A DNA stretch of 13,924 bases from Gymnopilus junonius (Eukaryota; Basidiomycota; Agaricomycetes; Agaricales; Galerinaceae): contig JADNYJ010000761.1 of the NCBI GenBank assembly GCA_015501075.1, positions 1 to 13,924 of the forward strand, in the 5' to 3' direction. The position numbers were made by a program, and so were the translations under genes. The notes below the pieces were generated by a model. It ran no database searches, had not been told where the DNA came from, and saw only the letters and a program-made list of their open reading frames with translations. Below are positions 1-8,141 of the stretch, one piece after another; positions within the stretch are counted from its first letter, which is position 1; each line of letters begins with the position of its first letter.

Positions 1-141
1 GGCATATTCCGGAAAGCGAGAAGCCGGCGGTCACATATCACATGATGTTTGTGGGAATCCTGTCTCGAAATTTGGACGTTCAGCTCCGGCCAATCGTAAG
101 CCGTTACGGTTACGGTGCGCACTCAAGCTCCTTTCTTCCCC

Positions 142-1817
142 ATGCTGCCCAGAAACCTGCAAAGCCTTGTTGCGCGTTCAGCTATCCGTCATCGCGCTCT
201 TTTAGCCCGAAATCACGCTGAATCTCCTCCCTTTCGGATACTTGCTAGCCCTGCCCATGGATTTCATTCGTCGTCTCGACGTCAAAACGAACTCCCTAAA
301 TCACCCTTCCAAACTTTTGTGGATGTTTTGAAGGATGAATTACGGAAGAACAGGGAGCTGCAGGAGAACGTCAAACAACTCCAGGGTGATGTAGATAAAC
401 TCCAGGACTCGGAAGCCATGAAACGGGCCAGAGCAGCGTATGAGCGTGCGAGGGTGCGCTTTTTTTTGCCTTGTCTTCGTACCTTGCTCTGACCTTGAAA
501 TGCAGTTAACATCCAGCATAAAAGAGAATCCACGACTGCGCGCTGCCGCAGAGGAGCTCAGGAAGACTGGTGTTAAAGTCGGAGACGCGGTTTCAGAGGC
601 TTTGAAGAGCATGGAAGAGAGTGAGGTTATGAGGGCTGTAAGTTGGAAAGGTTTTGCTTGTTTCATCATCAGTTGACCCTTTCTCTAGATTTCCCGTGCC
701 TCTTCCGCCGTTTCTTCTGTAGTTGAGAAGTCAACAGAACCTCTCCGGAAAACTGAGGCGTATAAAACGCTAGCGGACACTCTGGTTGACGCTCTGGATG
801 ACAGTGGGAGTGCAAAGCATGCCGGTTTTGAAGAGAAGGAGGCTCGACGACTTCGCAGGCAGAAACGCCTAGAGAAGGCAGGCCGAGTTGCTGGCCTTGG
901 ACCAAGTCGCATCGTTGCCAATCCTGAGTCTGTATTTTTTGCTGTGACCCCTCCATAAGTTTTCATTTCTTCCCCCGTAGCGCTGGAGAGGCCGTAGTCT
1001 TACACAAAGATTCACCGAAACAAGAGCGTTGGAATAGGCTCAAAGAGACGAATCCTGTTTTGAAATCCTTTGTTCAGTTACGTCAAGCCTACGACGAGTC
1101 AGAAAATCCGGTTGTGTCTGGGATGCGCACAGTAACAGACACAATTGGATCATGGTTCGAAGAGAATGAGACTGCCCAAGTAATGCGATTAATGAAGAGT
1201 ATGGACCCGACCTTCAACCGGGAACATTTCGAGCGGGAGCTGAGGGAATACATTGTTCCCGAGGTTGTCGACGCCTATCTGTCTGCTGACCAGGAGTCCT
1301 TGAAACAGTGGTGCTCGGAGGCGGTATGTCACAATTTTATTTCATTTCACCCCTAACTCACCTTATTCAGACATATAATGTTCTCTGGGCGACTATGGAG
1401 CACTTCCTCAGGCAAGGATTAATTAGCGATAGCAAAGTCCTTGATATTCGCCAAGTAGATGTCAGTGTTCATTGTTCATTCCTTGGATTTCTTTTCTCAC
1501 CGGTACACCCTCAGGTTGCGGATGCCAAAATCCTGGAGAATGACATACCCATCTTCTTAATCACGTTTGCAACTCAGGAAATGATGCTCTTCCGAAATGT
1601 CATGACACGAGAAGTCGTCGTAGGGGCTGAGAACAAGGTCGAGCAATGTACATATGTTGCTGCTGTCACTCGTGTCCCAGAAGAACTCGATAACGAGCTG
1701 ACAGGAGGATGGAAAGTAGTTGAGGTATGTGCATCTTTCTCTATTTCTTCAAATTGATCTGCTGATTCCAACTGTTTGACATAGATGGCTCGAAGAAGCG
1801 CCCGTGCATACCTCTGA
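142..1817 (+). CDS. TIM44: Mitochondrial import inner membrane translocase subunit TIM44
   Basis: TIM44 is the matrix-side, membrane-associated scaffold that tethers mtHsp70 to the TIM23 channel for presequence import. Seven exons join cleanly: 142-453, 506-637, 689-927, 981-1323, 1371-1460, 1515-1724, 1785-1817, giving about 452 residues, the usual family length. The open frame extends upstream to a GTG at 115, but the first ATG is 142. Residues 1-48 are Arg/Ser-rich and nearly free of acidic residues; the GFHSSSRR stretch at about 40-47 looks like a fungal presequence cleavage region. A charged, helical middle (about 55-215) precedes the conserved C-terminal domain (about 255-452), which includes YDESENPV, DPTFNREHF, WCSEA, KVLDIRQVD and the terminal GWKVVEMARRS. 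The third intron uses donor GTCTGT at 928, which is the only choice that keeps frame. The 54-nt intron 1461-1514 is stop-free and divisible by three. No indel is needed anywhere. Identification is secure; only exon boundaries are inferred. Confidence 0.93.
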
Positions 1818-2077
1818 AAAGTACAATACCTATTTACTTATATGTTATATTGCATAGACACTAGTCGCCTAACATCCTAATCTGTTGCTGTCATGTTGCA
1901 TAATCCCCACTCACTTCACGGCTGGATAATATGCAAATACGAATTCTAACTTTCAAGTAAACTGTTGGATAATTGTAAACGCGTCGGCATGTGACTGGCC
2001 CTGGTTCGCGTTTTTCTCACAGCCGCGTGGCTGCTTTTCGCGTCGCTGGCTCTAGCATTGTGACTTTGTCCGCCGTC

Positions 2078-4425
2078 ATGCACAAAGCAGGGAAATCCGC
2101 AAAGCCAGCAAAGTCAGGTTTAAGTACCATAACGCGTGATTGGTCCACTTCCTCGCTGGGATCGGCGCCTCCCAGGTCTTCTCAGCCATTTGATTGGCCA
2201 TCAACCCCCCCAGTTCCAGTCGCTCCTGCGAGGAAATTGACAGGCTCTGAGGCGCGTCTGCTAGCAATACAAGAGGCGCTTTCGGGGAAACCCAAACACT
2301 TACCTCCATCTGCACCACTTGCGCGCTCTACAACGCAGAACAAACGAGCGAGTCCGACAGGAGGGCCTGAGGTGGTACCTGCCCCCAAAAAAGCTCGCCG
2401 AATTCTGCCCCCCGACTGGCATGACAATGATTCTTTGTCTAAACCCAGTTTGTCTGCACATCAGTCCAAGCCTCGCTCTAGGTCAAGCTCGGTTCTCTCG
2501 CCTTTAGTTGATTCACCTAGTTCCTCAAGTTCAGCTGGGAAGACAAAAGTCGCGCCTGTTTTCTTGAGTCAGGAACAGACGCAAATTCTGAAATTGGTTC
2601 AAGAGGGAGAAAGCGTGTTCTATACTGGCAGTGCTGGTATGTGGATTTTATTTCTTGCATCTGCGTATAACTCATCCTTGTTTTTGCAAAGGAACTGGAA
2701 AATCTGTCCTACTAAGAGAAATAATCAAAACTCTACGTAAGAAGTTCGTCAAATCCCCTGACGCCGTGGCTATTACAGCTTCGACCGGTAACTTGACTGC
2801 ACCTCGCTACAAGTTAAAAGCTAAGTTTGACACACAGGCATTGCAGCATGCAACATTGGTGGTGTCACCATCCATTCTTTCGCAGGTATAGGCCTCGGAA
2901 TTGAAAAGGCAGAAGAGTTGGCCTCGAAAGTCAGAAAGAATAAGAAAGCTGCAACTCGTTGGGCGAGGACCAGAGTACTTATTGTCGACGAAGGTATGCA
3001 TACAAGCAACATTATGTGTCCATATGCGTGCTAAGGGTCAACTTTTATAGTTTCAATGGTCGACGGTGATCTGTTTGACAAATTGGCACACATTGCCAGT
3101 GCCCTGCGAAAAGATCTTCGACCGTTTGGAGGGATTCAAGTGTGTAATACCTCTTGTTTTGTTGTCCGGCCAAGAATTGACGGTGAAGTTAAGTTGGTTG
3201 TCACTGGTGACTTTTTCCAATTACCCCCCAGTTACGAAGGGCGAACAGCAGGTTAAATTCGCATTTGAAGGCAGCATGTGGAAGGAAGCTGTAAAACACA
3301 CATATAATCTCACCAAGGTCTTCCGACAAAGCGATCAGAGTAAGTAACTGTTTATCTGTTATGTTTTTTCTCTTCTAATGTCCTATTAGGATTCATTGAC
3401 ATGCTGAATGAAATGCGTTTTGGAAATCTTTCTCAGAAATCGATCGCTATGTTTAGAAGTCTTTCTCGAAACATCGAATATGATGATGGTCTGGGTGCCA
3501 CCGAACTGTATATCCATTTTCCTTTGTTGTGTAAAAGACGCCATCTTCATATGCCTCTGTAGATTCCCGAGACGAGAGGATGTGGAGCGATCGAATTCCG
3601 GGCGCATGTCGCGTCTGCAGACGGAAGAGCAGTCTTTCACGTCTCAAGATGGCGGTATCATACAAGACCTCAATCAACGCGAGAAGATGCTTGCCAACTT
3701 CATGGCTCCTCAACGCCTCGTATTACGTGTAGACGCACAAGTCATGTTAATCAAGAATGTGGATGAAACCTTGGTTAATGGCAGCATGGGTCGTGTGCTC
3801 TCATTTACAGACGCGGAAAGCACTGAGGTGAGCAAATGGGTGCCATCGGTGCTACGACTTCGTCTTCCGCCAAGAAGGCTCCGGGCGCCGCCGCCTTCAA
3901 GGCTAAGATGTATCCTCTTGTGGAATTTTGCTTCCCAATGGTATGAAACGACGGGTACTTGTGACTTCTGACACATGGAAAGTCGAATTGCCTACCGGTG
4001 AAGTTCAAGTTAGTCGGACACAGGTCAGTGTACTTATATTCTTTTGTGTGGCATTTACTGACTAATGGATCTAGCTTCCTCTTATCCTCGCCTGGGCAAT
4101 GAGTATACACAAATCTCAAGGGCAAACTTTGGACCGAGTAAAGGTCGACCTAGGAAAGGTGTTTGAGAAAGGTAAGTAACAGGCATTGGGACACGGTGTT
4201 TTATATACTGAAATTCTGTACAGGGCAAGCCTATGTTGCACTTTCACGAGCGACTTCCCTTGACCGGCTCCAAGTCCTTAACTTTGATCCGCACAAGTGG
4301 TTCATCATATGCACCTGCAGTTAGACTTGATTTACTGATGCCTTTGTAAATTTAACCTCAGGTCCAAGTTACACCCCAAGGTCGTTGCCTGGAGCAAGAC
4401 GCTTTCTGTGTTATCAGACGCGTAA
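2078..4425 (+). CDS. PIF1: PIF1-family ATP-dependent 5'-3' DNA helicase, two apparent frameshifts
   Basis: This is a PIF1-type superfamily 1B helicase; family members unwind DNA 5'-3', resolve G-quadruplexes, restrain telomerase and maintain mitochondrial DNA. Proposed exons: 2078-2636, 2692-2787, 2838-2993, 3051-3139, 3194-3339, 3390-3507, 3563-3827, 3875-4023, 4075-4171, 4224-4296, 4362-4425, about 603 residues. The first ATG is 2078; the upstream frame has only a GTG. Residues 1-165 are a Ser/Pro/Lys-rich, probably disordered tail. Motifs follow in order: Walker A GSAGTGKS (about 184-191, split by intron 1), ASTGIAACN, Walker B LIVDE (266-270), [18 protein letters not shown] (to 312), [31 protein letters not shown] (about 532) and [10 protein letters not shown] (559-568). 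Two breaks need a one-base change: a C run at 3224-3229 (one too many) and a T run at 3926-3929 (one too few). A third frame change near 3835 is explained by a 47-nt intron, 3828-3874. The last intron has a weak GTGGTT donor at 4297. Confidence 0.9.
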
Positions 4426-4636
4426 GCCACTCAGATCATAGATGCATCTAAAATGCTTTAATTATAAAGTTAGACCTCATTACATTGAGATTGATTAACT
4501 AGGCTAGTTTATTCAACTATTATTCTAGCTCCATGTGGATTCGCACAATTGTTGGCACAATCCATGTACACTTACATTCATCGATACAAAAAAAAATTAA
4601 TTCTACCATTATGTCTCGAGCAACGAAAGGCAACGA

Positions 4637-5004
4637 CTACGTGTATTGTTGTTCTTCGTTACTAAAGTATAAACTGGGCTTGACGTTGACAATCTTTCGT
4701 AATTTGGGGAATTGAGCGCGAAGCTCTTCAGCCACTTGCAGATTGGATGAGTCAGAGACAGACGATGTATAAACATTGTAAATTCTCTTCTGGAAAGGAC
4801 TTCGTCGAGTTCGGCCCATTCATGCCATGACGGCTCGACGGAGAGGAAATCGTAAGAAATACGTGTGACACCAAGGTTTACGGTTATGGTTTCCAAAGCC
4901 ATAGGTTCTGAGGCGGCTGCAAAGATGGATACTAACCAAGGAACTGGAGGCGCAGTTCCGCAAAGAGGGGTGGTCGTAGCTAATAAAGGATTGTCCTGAT
5001 CCAT
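4637..5004 (-). pseudogene. Degraded C-terminal fragment resembling an agaricomycete F-box protein
   Basis: Read on the minus strand from an ATG at 5004, the frame gives about 75 residues with PWLVSIFAAAS, LETITVNL and WAELDEVLSRREF, and then loses sense. A second minus frame from about 4780 to a stop at 4637 continues with LQVAEELRAQFPKLRKIVNV. The pattern of a Trp/Leu-rich strand, 'W.ELD.VLSR..F' and then '..LR..FPKL' resembles the C-terminal end of the many F-box/leucine-rich proteins of mushroom genomes. This rests on my recollection of that expanded family, not on a search. One missing base around 4771-4785 would join the two halves. No F-box domain, upstream exon or convincing start is visible, and an in-frame stop lies just 5' of the ATG. 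It is therefore probably a truncated remnant, though an unrelated short gene cannot be excluded. Confidence 0.35.
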
Positions 5005-5078
5005 GTCTTCTCCGAGTTACCAGACAATGGGCGCCGTTGCCAGATTCCCACGCTGCCTCTGCGCATTGTTGTCTCCTC

Positions 5079-5084
5079 TATAAA
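5079..5084 (+). promoter_or_regulatory. Probable TATA box of the small gene at 5295
   Basis: TATAAA sits in a CT-rich context about 210 bases before the ATG at 5295. A start of transcription some 30 bases downstream would place the in-frame ATG at 5094 outside the transcript, which favours 5295 as the real start. The leader is pyrimidine-rich, as in many well-expressed fungal genes. The call rests on sequence only. Confidence 0.45.
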
Positions 5085-5294
5085 TGCTGCTAGATGGGCC
5101 TCCAATGCGTCGCGATCTGGATCTGCCCCAGTCTTGTACCATTATCTGTCCTGAGCCAGCTCTTGTTAATTGCTAACATTCTAACTACACTTGTTCACTC
5201 TTTCCGTGGTGCTGGTACCCGACCTCCTTTTCTAACCACACTCTCAACCAACGACCCCCTCACGCACCACCACCACATCTCTCTAACGTCTGCC

Positions 5295-5603
5295 ATGTCC
5301 TACGTTGTTCGCGACCCACGCTTCTCCATGTCGTTGCTCGATGCAGAGGCCCCTAGGTATGCCTACCCCGTTCACTCACATCCGTTCTTCATCATGCTGA
5401 ATCCTTGCGTCGTTAGCGCTCCCACTCGCTACCGTCCTTCTTATGCCAAACGGATTGAACGCCGCGTCGTTGGTGTTTGGAAGCTCGTCACTCGTTCAAC
5501 TCGCAAGCAACCCCGTAACTCCTCCATGCCCTCCGATTTCATCGTCGTGACCTCGCGCAGGAAGAGCACCTACCAACCCCAGGTCTATCGCTTCAGACAA
5601 TAA
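5295..5603 (+). CDS. Small basic hypothetical protein (82 or 102 residues)
   Basis: I do not recognise this protein. From ATG 5295 the frame stays open for 102 codons to TAA at 5601-5603. A good candidate intron at 5357-5416 (GTATGC donor, CTGAAT branch, CGTTAG acceptor, 60 nt) would give 82 residues when removed (phase 2, AG+C). Because the intron is divisible by three and stop-free, both forms are translatable. The product is rich in Arg, Lys, Ser and Tyr, with RPSYAKRIERRVVGVWKLV and a hydrophobic FIVVTSRRKS near the C terminus. It has no signal peptide or clear membrane segment. The TATA box at 5079, the pyrimidine-rich leader and a stop-free extent greater than chance support a real gene. 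The upstream in-frame ATG at 5094 gives a less protein-like extension and is not preferred. Confidence 0.55.
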   Translation: MSYVVRDPRFSMSLLDAEAPRYAYPVHSHPFFIMLNPCVVSAPTRYRPSYAKRIERRVVGVWKLVTRSTRKQPRNSSMPSDFIVVTSRRKSTYQPQVYRFRQ

Positions 5604-5872
5604 ATTAGGGATCCATACTCATGCTGATTGCGGACATTGCACTCACGCTCACATCCTATCTTACTTTACGGGTAGATCCTTCCTAATGCACTGTATCGCT
5701 AAATTATTGGACATTTGACATTGGACTCTAGTACTGCTGTCGAACACATCATGTATTCTTATCATTTATAATTAATATATTACAAGTTGTGCCTATGATT
5801 ACGCAGGATATTAAAAAGTTTGGATTAATGAGAGTAGGCGAATTCACAGAGCACTCAAGTGCCTGATTACGT

Positions 5873-7650
5873 TCAAGGTCGCCGAAACGAATGTCGCAAT
5901 GAATTCACGCCATCATTGAAGGTTGCTGCCATCTTGCCGAGTGCTACCCACTCATCGTTTTCATGCTTTTCGAGCTGCATCGATTCGTTTTGCTCTTTGA
6001 GAGTATCATTTTCCCTCGTCAAACGGCGTTTCTCAATGCCCCATAAAGTTTGACGAACCCAGAGGGTCATCCACCTTTCTCTCTTCGCGGCTGCAGAGTT
6101 TGTCCTTTCCTCGTCAATCTATATCACCAAAAGACGTTAGAGCCGAGATTACAGAGAATGAAAGAATACAACCCACCTCCCTCTCCAAACGGTCGATCTG
6201 GGCTTGGCATTCCTAAAAAGTCAGTCAAATTCAGTCAAAGGCCTCAGTTGACAACTTGACTCCATGTGACGAACTCACCTCATGAGCATCCACTTGAGGG
6301 GCAAGCAGGGGCGATGGCTCGACGTTCATATCAATATCCATCTCGTCGTCATCATCAATCAGAGCAGCGAATGGTCCAGGGATAATGAAGGAAGGGCTTC
6401 TGCGGAATGATGGCGATTGAGGTGGCGTTGTAGGGTGTTGAAGTGGAACGTTTCGTTGAGCAGATTCCGGGCTGGGATATGCCTCTGGATTGTTGAGCGT
6501 TGCAGACCTGCGGATAGGTGTGGTGGGCCTTCTAAAAGGGTGAGGAATCATGAATAAAAGTAGTTGACATCGACGAATAATTCGACGCACGATATCATCG
6601 CAGGCGGCAATGTCGCAACAACTTGGGGAACGTCGTCAAAGCTAACAGGAATCAGAAAGCAATGCCAAGAGGGGGGGGTCAATGGAAGCACATACTACAT
6701 CGAATCTCTAGCATCTGTCCCGGGAGCTTCTCCAACTATTTCAGTTGGGGCCAAGCTTGGAGATCTTCGTTCCAGGGGACAAATTCGAAGATGTTGCATG
6801 TATTCCTCGTGCCTGAGCTCCAATTCGCGATTTCGCAAATCAAGCTACAGAGTAACAAAGATCGGACGTGTGTTCACAGACGAGCAACTTGGGTACTCAC
6901 TTCTCTCCTGGTCATAGCTGGCCCCAAGTGGAATTGAAGCGTGCGGCGGAAAAATCGCAAAGGGCACGGTGAACCACAATCTCTGACGCTGTTTCTACAG
7001 TTGCAGAAAAGTCCGCCAGGACGCCATCAAGTTTCTCTATCCTGAAAAAATAAGGCGATGAGAACTTGACTACGGAATTGTTACCTGGGAAGGTAATTAC
7101 ATTTCCTCGCATGCTGGTGTTAGAACGATTTTCTCTACATCATCGTGATGAGGGAGAACTTGATGAACTTATTTCTATACTGTAATAGTAAAGAAATTAT
7201 GAATACATCGCTTTCACGAAGATTGAAATTTGGATTCCCTTACCAAACGAGAAAGCTCTGTATGGATTTGTTGAGTTGTTCTCGGCCCCAGAGTTTCGCC
7301 CATAGAGTCCGCCTTGGCATAAACTACAATAAGACGTGCATTCAGAAAAATGTTCTCCACGACATAGATTGAAAAATCACCTTCATCTATTAAATCTTCC
7401 ACTTTGACGTTCGCTGGACTAGGAGTAGCAGAGTGGATTGTATGAAGGGCTGTACAAAGTCCTGTAATACGCCATGGTGCAGGCAGCTTTAGCGCAAGAT
7501 GCAAAACAAAGGAATGCACAAGCTACTCACGATCAACAACTCTTGGCTTCCGTTGGACAAAATTGGACTGAAAGTTCAAAGACGCCGGCGTCCTGTTCAC
7601 AGCCCGCGTAGCGGATTTGATGTTTGCTTTTCGTTTGAACGACGTGCCAT
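5873..7650 (-). CDS. Coiled-coil protein of unknown function, 10 exons
   Basis: No family is recognised. The gene is reconstructed from splice sites whose phases all agree: 7650-7531, 7461-7381, 7323-7244, 7179-7101, 7041-6901, 6844-6696, 6641-6591, 6531-6279, 6212-6177, 6118-5873, about 412 residues. In order the protein shows a basic Ser/Thr/Asn-rich start; a helical segment with VEDLIDEVYAKADSMGETLG and TTQQIHTELSRL; HDDVEKIVLTPACEEMIEKL; a charged helix LDLRNRELELRHEEYMQHL (about 169-187); a Thr/Ser-Pro-rich linker (RPTTPIRRS, PTTPPQSPSFRRSPS); an acidic DDDDEMDIDM; and a C-terminal coiled coil (about 320-400) with ECQAQIDRLERE and RRLTRENDTLKEQNESM. The Ser/Thr-Pro sites suggest kinase regulation, an inference only. 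Single missing bases are needed near 7603-7605, 7161-7179 and 6922-6925. The start is uncertain: ATG 7650 needs the first of these, whereas the downstream frame runs back past 7650 without an ATG. Confidence 0.72.
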
Positions 7651-8141
7651 GACTTGCAGTCCTGTTCCAGTGAGGAATGCCACTTGGAGATGTGTGTCGA
7701 TCGTTGGTGCTACTTAGTAGGTTGCACTGTGCCTCGAGGCACCAGTGTTTCGAGAGCCTTTAAGCTTCACAGAAGCTAAGGGCAGGAAACTCCAGCAAAG
7801 GGTGAGAGAAGAAAGCCAGTATATATATTGGCGCACAATGCATAGCGAGCATGTCAAATGGGGCCAGAGTCGGTATTGATGGTGCAGACAGTCGAAGTTG
7901 TAAATGGCCCTGCCACTGGGGCCCGGTCTTTGACAATGACAACTGATTCAAACAATAAGCTTCGAACTCTAATACCTCTTTTAACTTTAAGTGCTAGTCC
8001 ACGTCCTGAGGCGGGGAACTTCAACTTATTGTGTGTAAAGGTGCATTGAGGGTATATTATTACTTCAAGCTATAGCGACTACCTGACGTAAGTAAATACA
8101 ATAGAAAAGAAGGTCTAAGTCTACAAGTCACTAATCGCGAC
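7651..8141. other. Intergenic region between the lipase 3' end and the coiled-coil gene
   Basis: This 491-base stretch lies downstream of the lipase stop and upstream of the coiled-coil gene, both on the minus strand. It should hold the lipase 3' UTR and the coiled-coil gene promoter, including the TATA-like run at 7820-7828. The open frames across it lack conserved features, and I see no RNA gene or repeat. Confidence 0.6.
7820..7828 (-). promoter_or_regulatory. TATA-like element upstream of the coiled-coil gene
   Basis: An alternating TA run (TATATATA) lies about 170 bases 5' of the ATG at 7650 on the minus strand, followed by a pyrimidine-rich stretch. The first ATG met after a start site some 30 bases downstream is 7650, which supports that start. 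AT-rich runs also occur by chance, so this is tentative. Confidence 0.35.

Noticed and set aside
115..141. Upstream extension of TIM44 to codon 115
   Set aside because: The codon at 115 is GTG; the first ATG in frame is at 142 and begins a typical mitochondrial presequence.
669..966. Antisense frames over TIM44 exon 3
   Set aside because: They are shadows of the conserved TIM44 coding exon on the other strand.
1991..2077. Upstream extension of PIF1 to 1991
   Set aside because: The codon at 1991 is GTG and the nearby ATG at 1989 is followed at once by a stop; the first usable ATG is 2078.
2637..4361. Reading PIF1 as an intron-rich pseudogene or transposon-borne (Helitron) helicase
   Set aside because: There is no Rep domain, Helitron terminus or repeat nearby. 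The splice sites are regular and the N-terminal tail and motif spacing match a host PIF1.
4533..4715. Plus-strand frame of 60 codons overlapping the F-box-like remnant
   Set aside because: Low-complexity composition with no motif; it is antisense to a better-supported minus-strand signal.
5094..5294. Longer 169-residue version of the small gene starting at 5094
   Set aside because: The ATG lies only 10 bases after the TATA box, so it is probably upstream of the transcription start, and the added segment is not protein-like.
7760..7951. Minus-strand frame of about 63 codons upstream of the coiled-coil gene
   Set aside because: It overlaps the TATA-like run, has no motif, and gives a composition typical of translated non-coding sequence.
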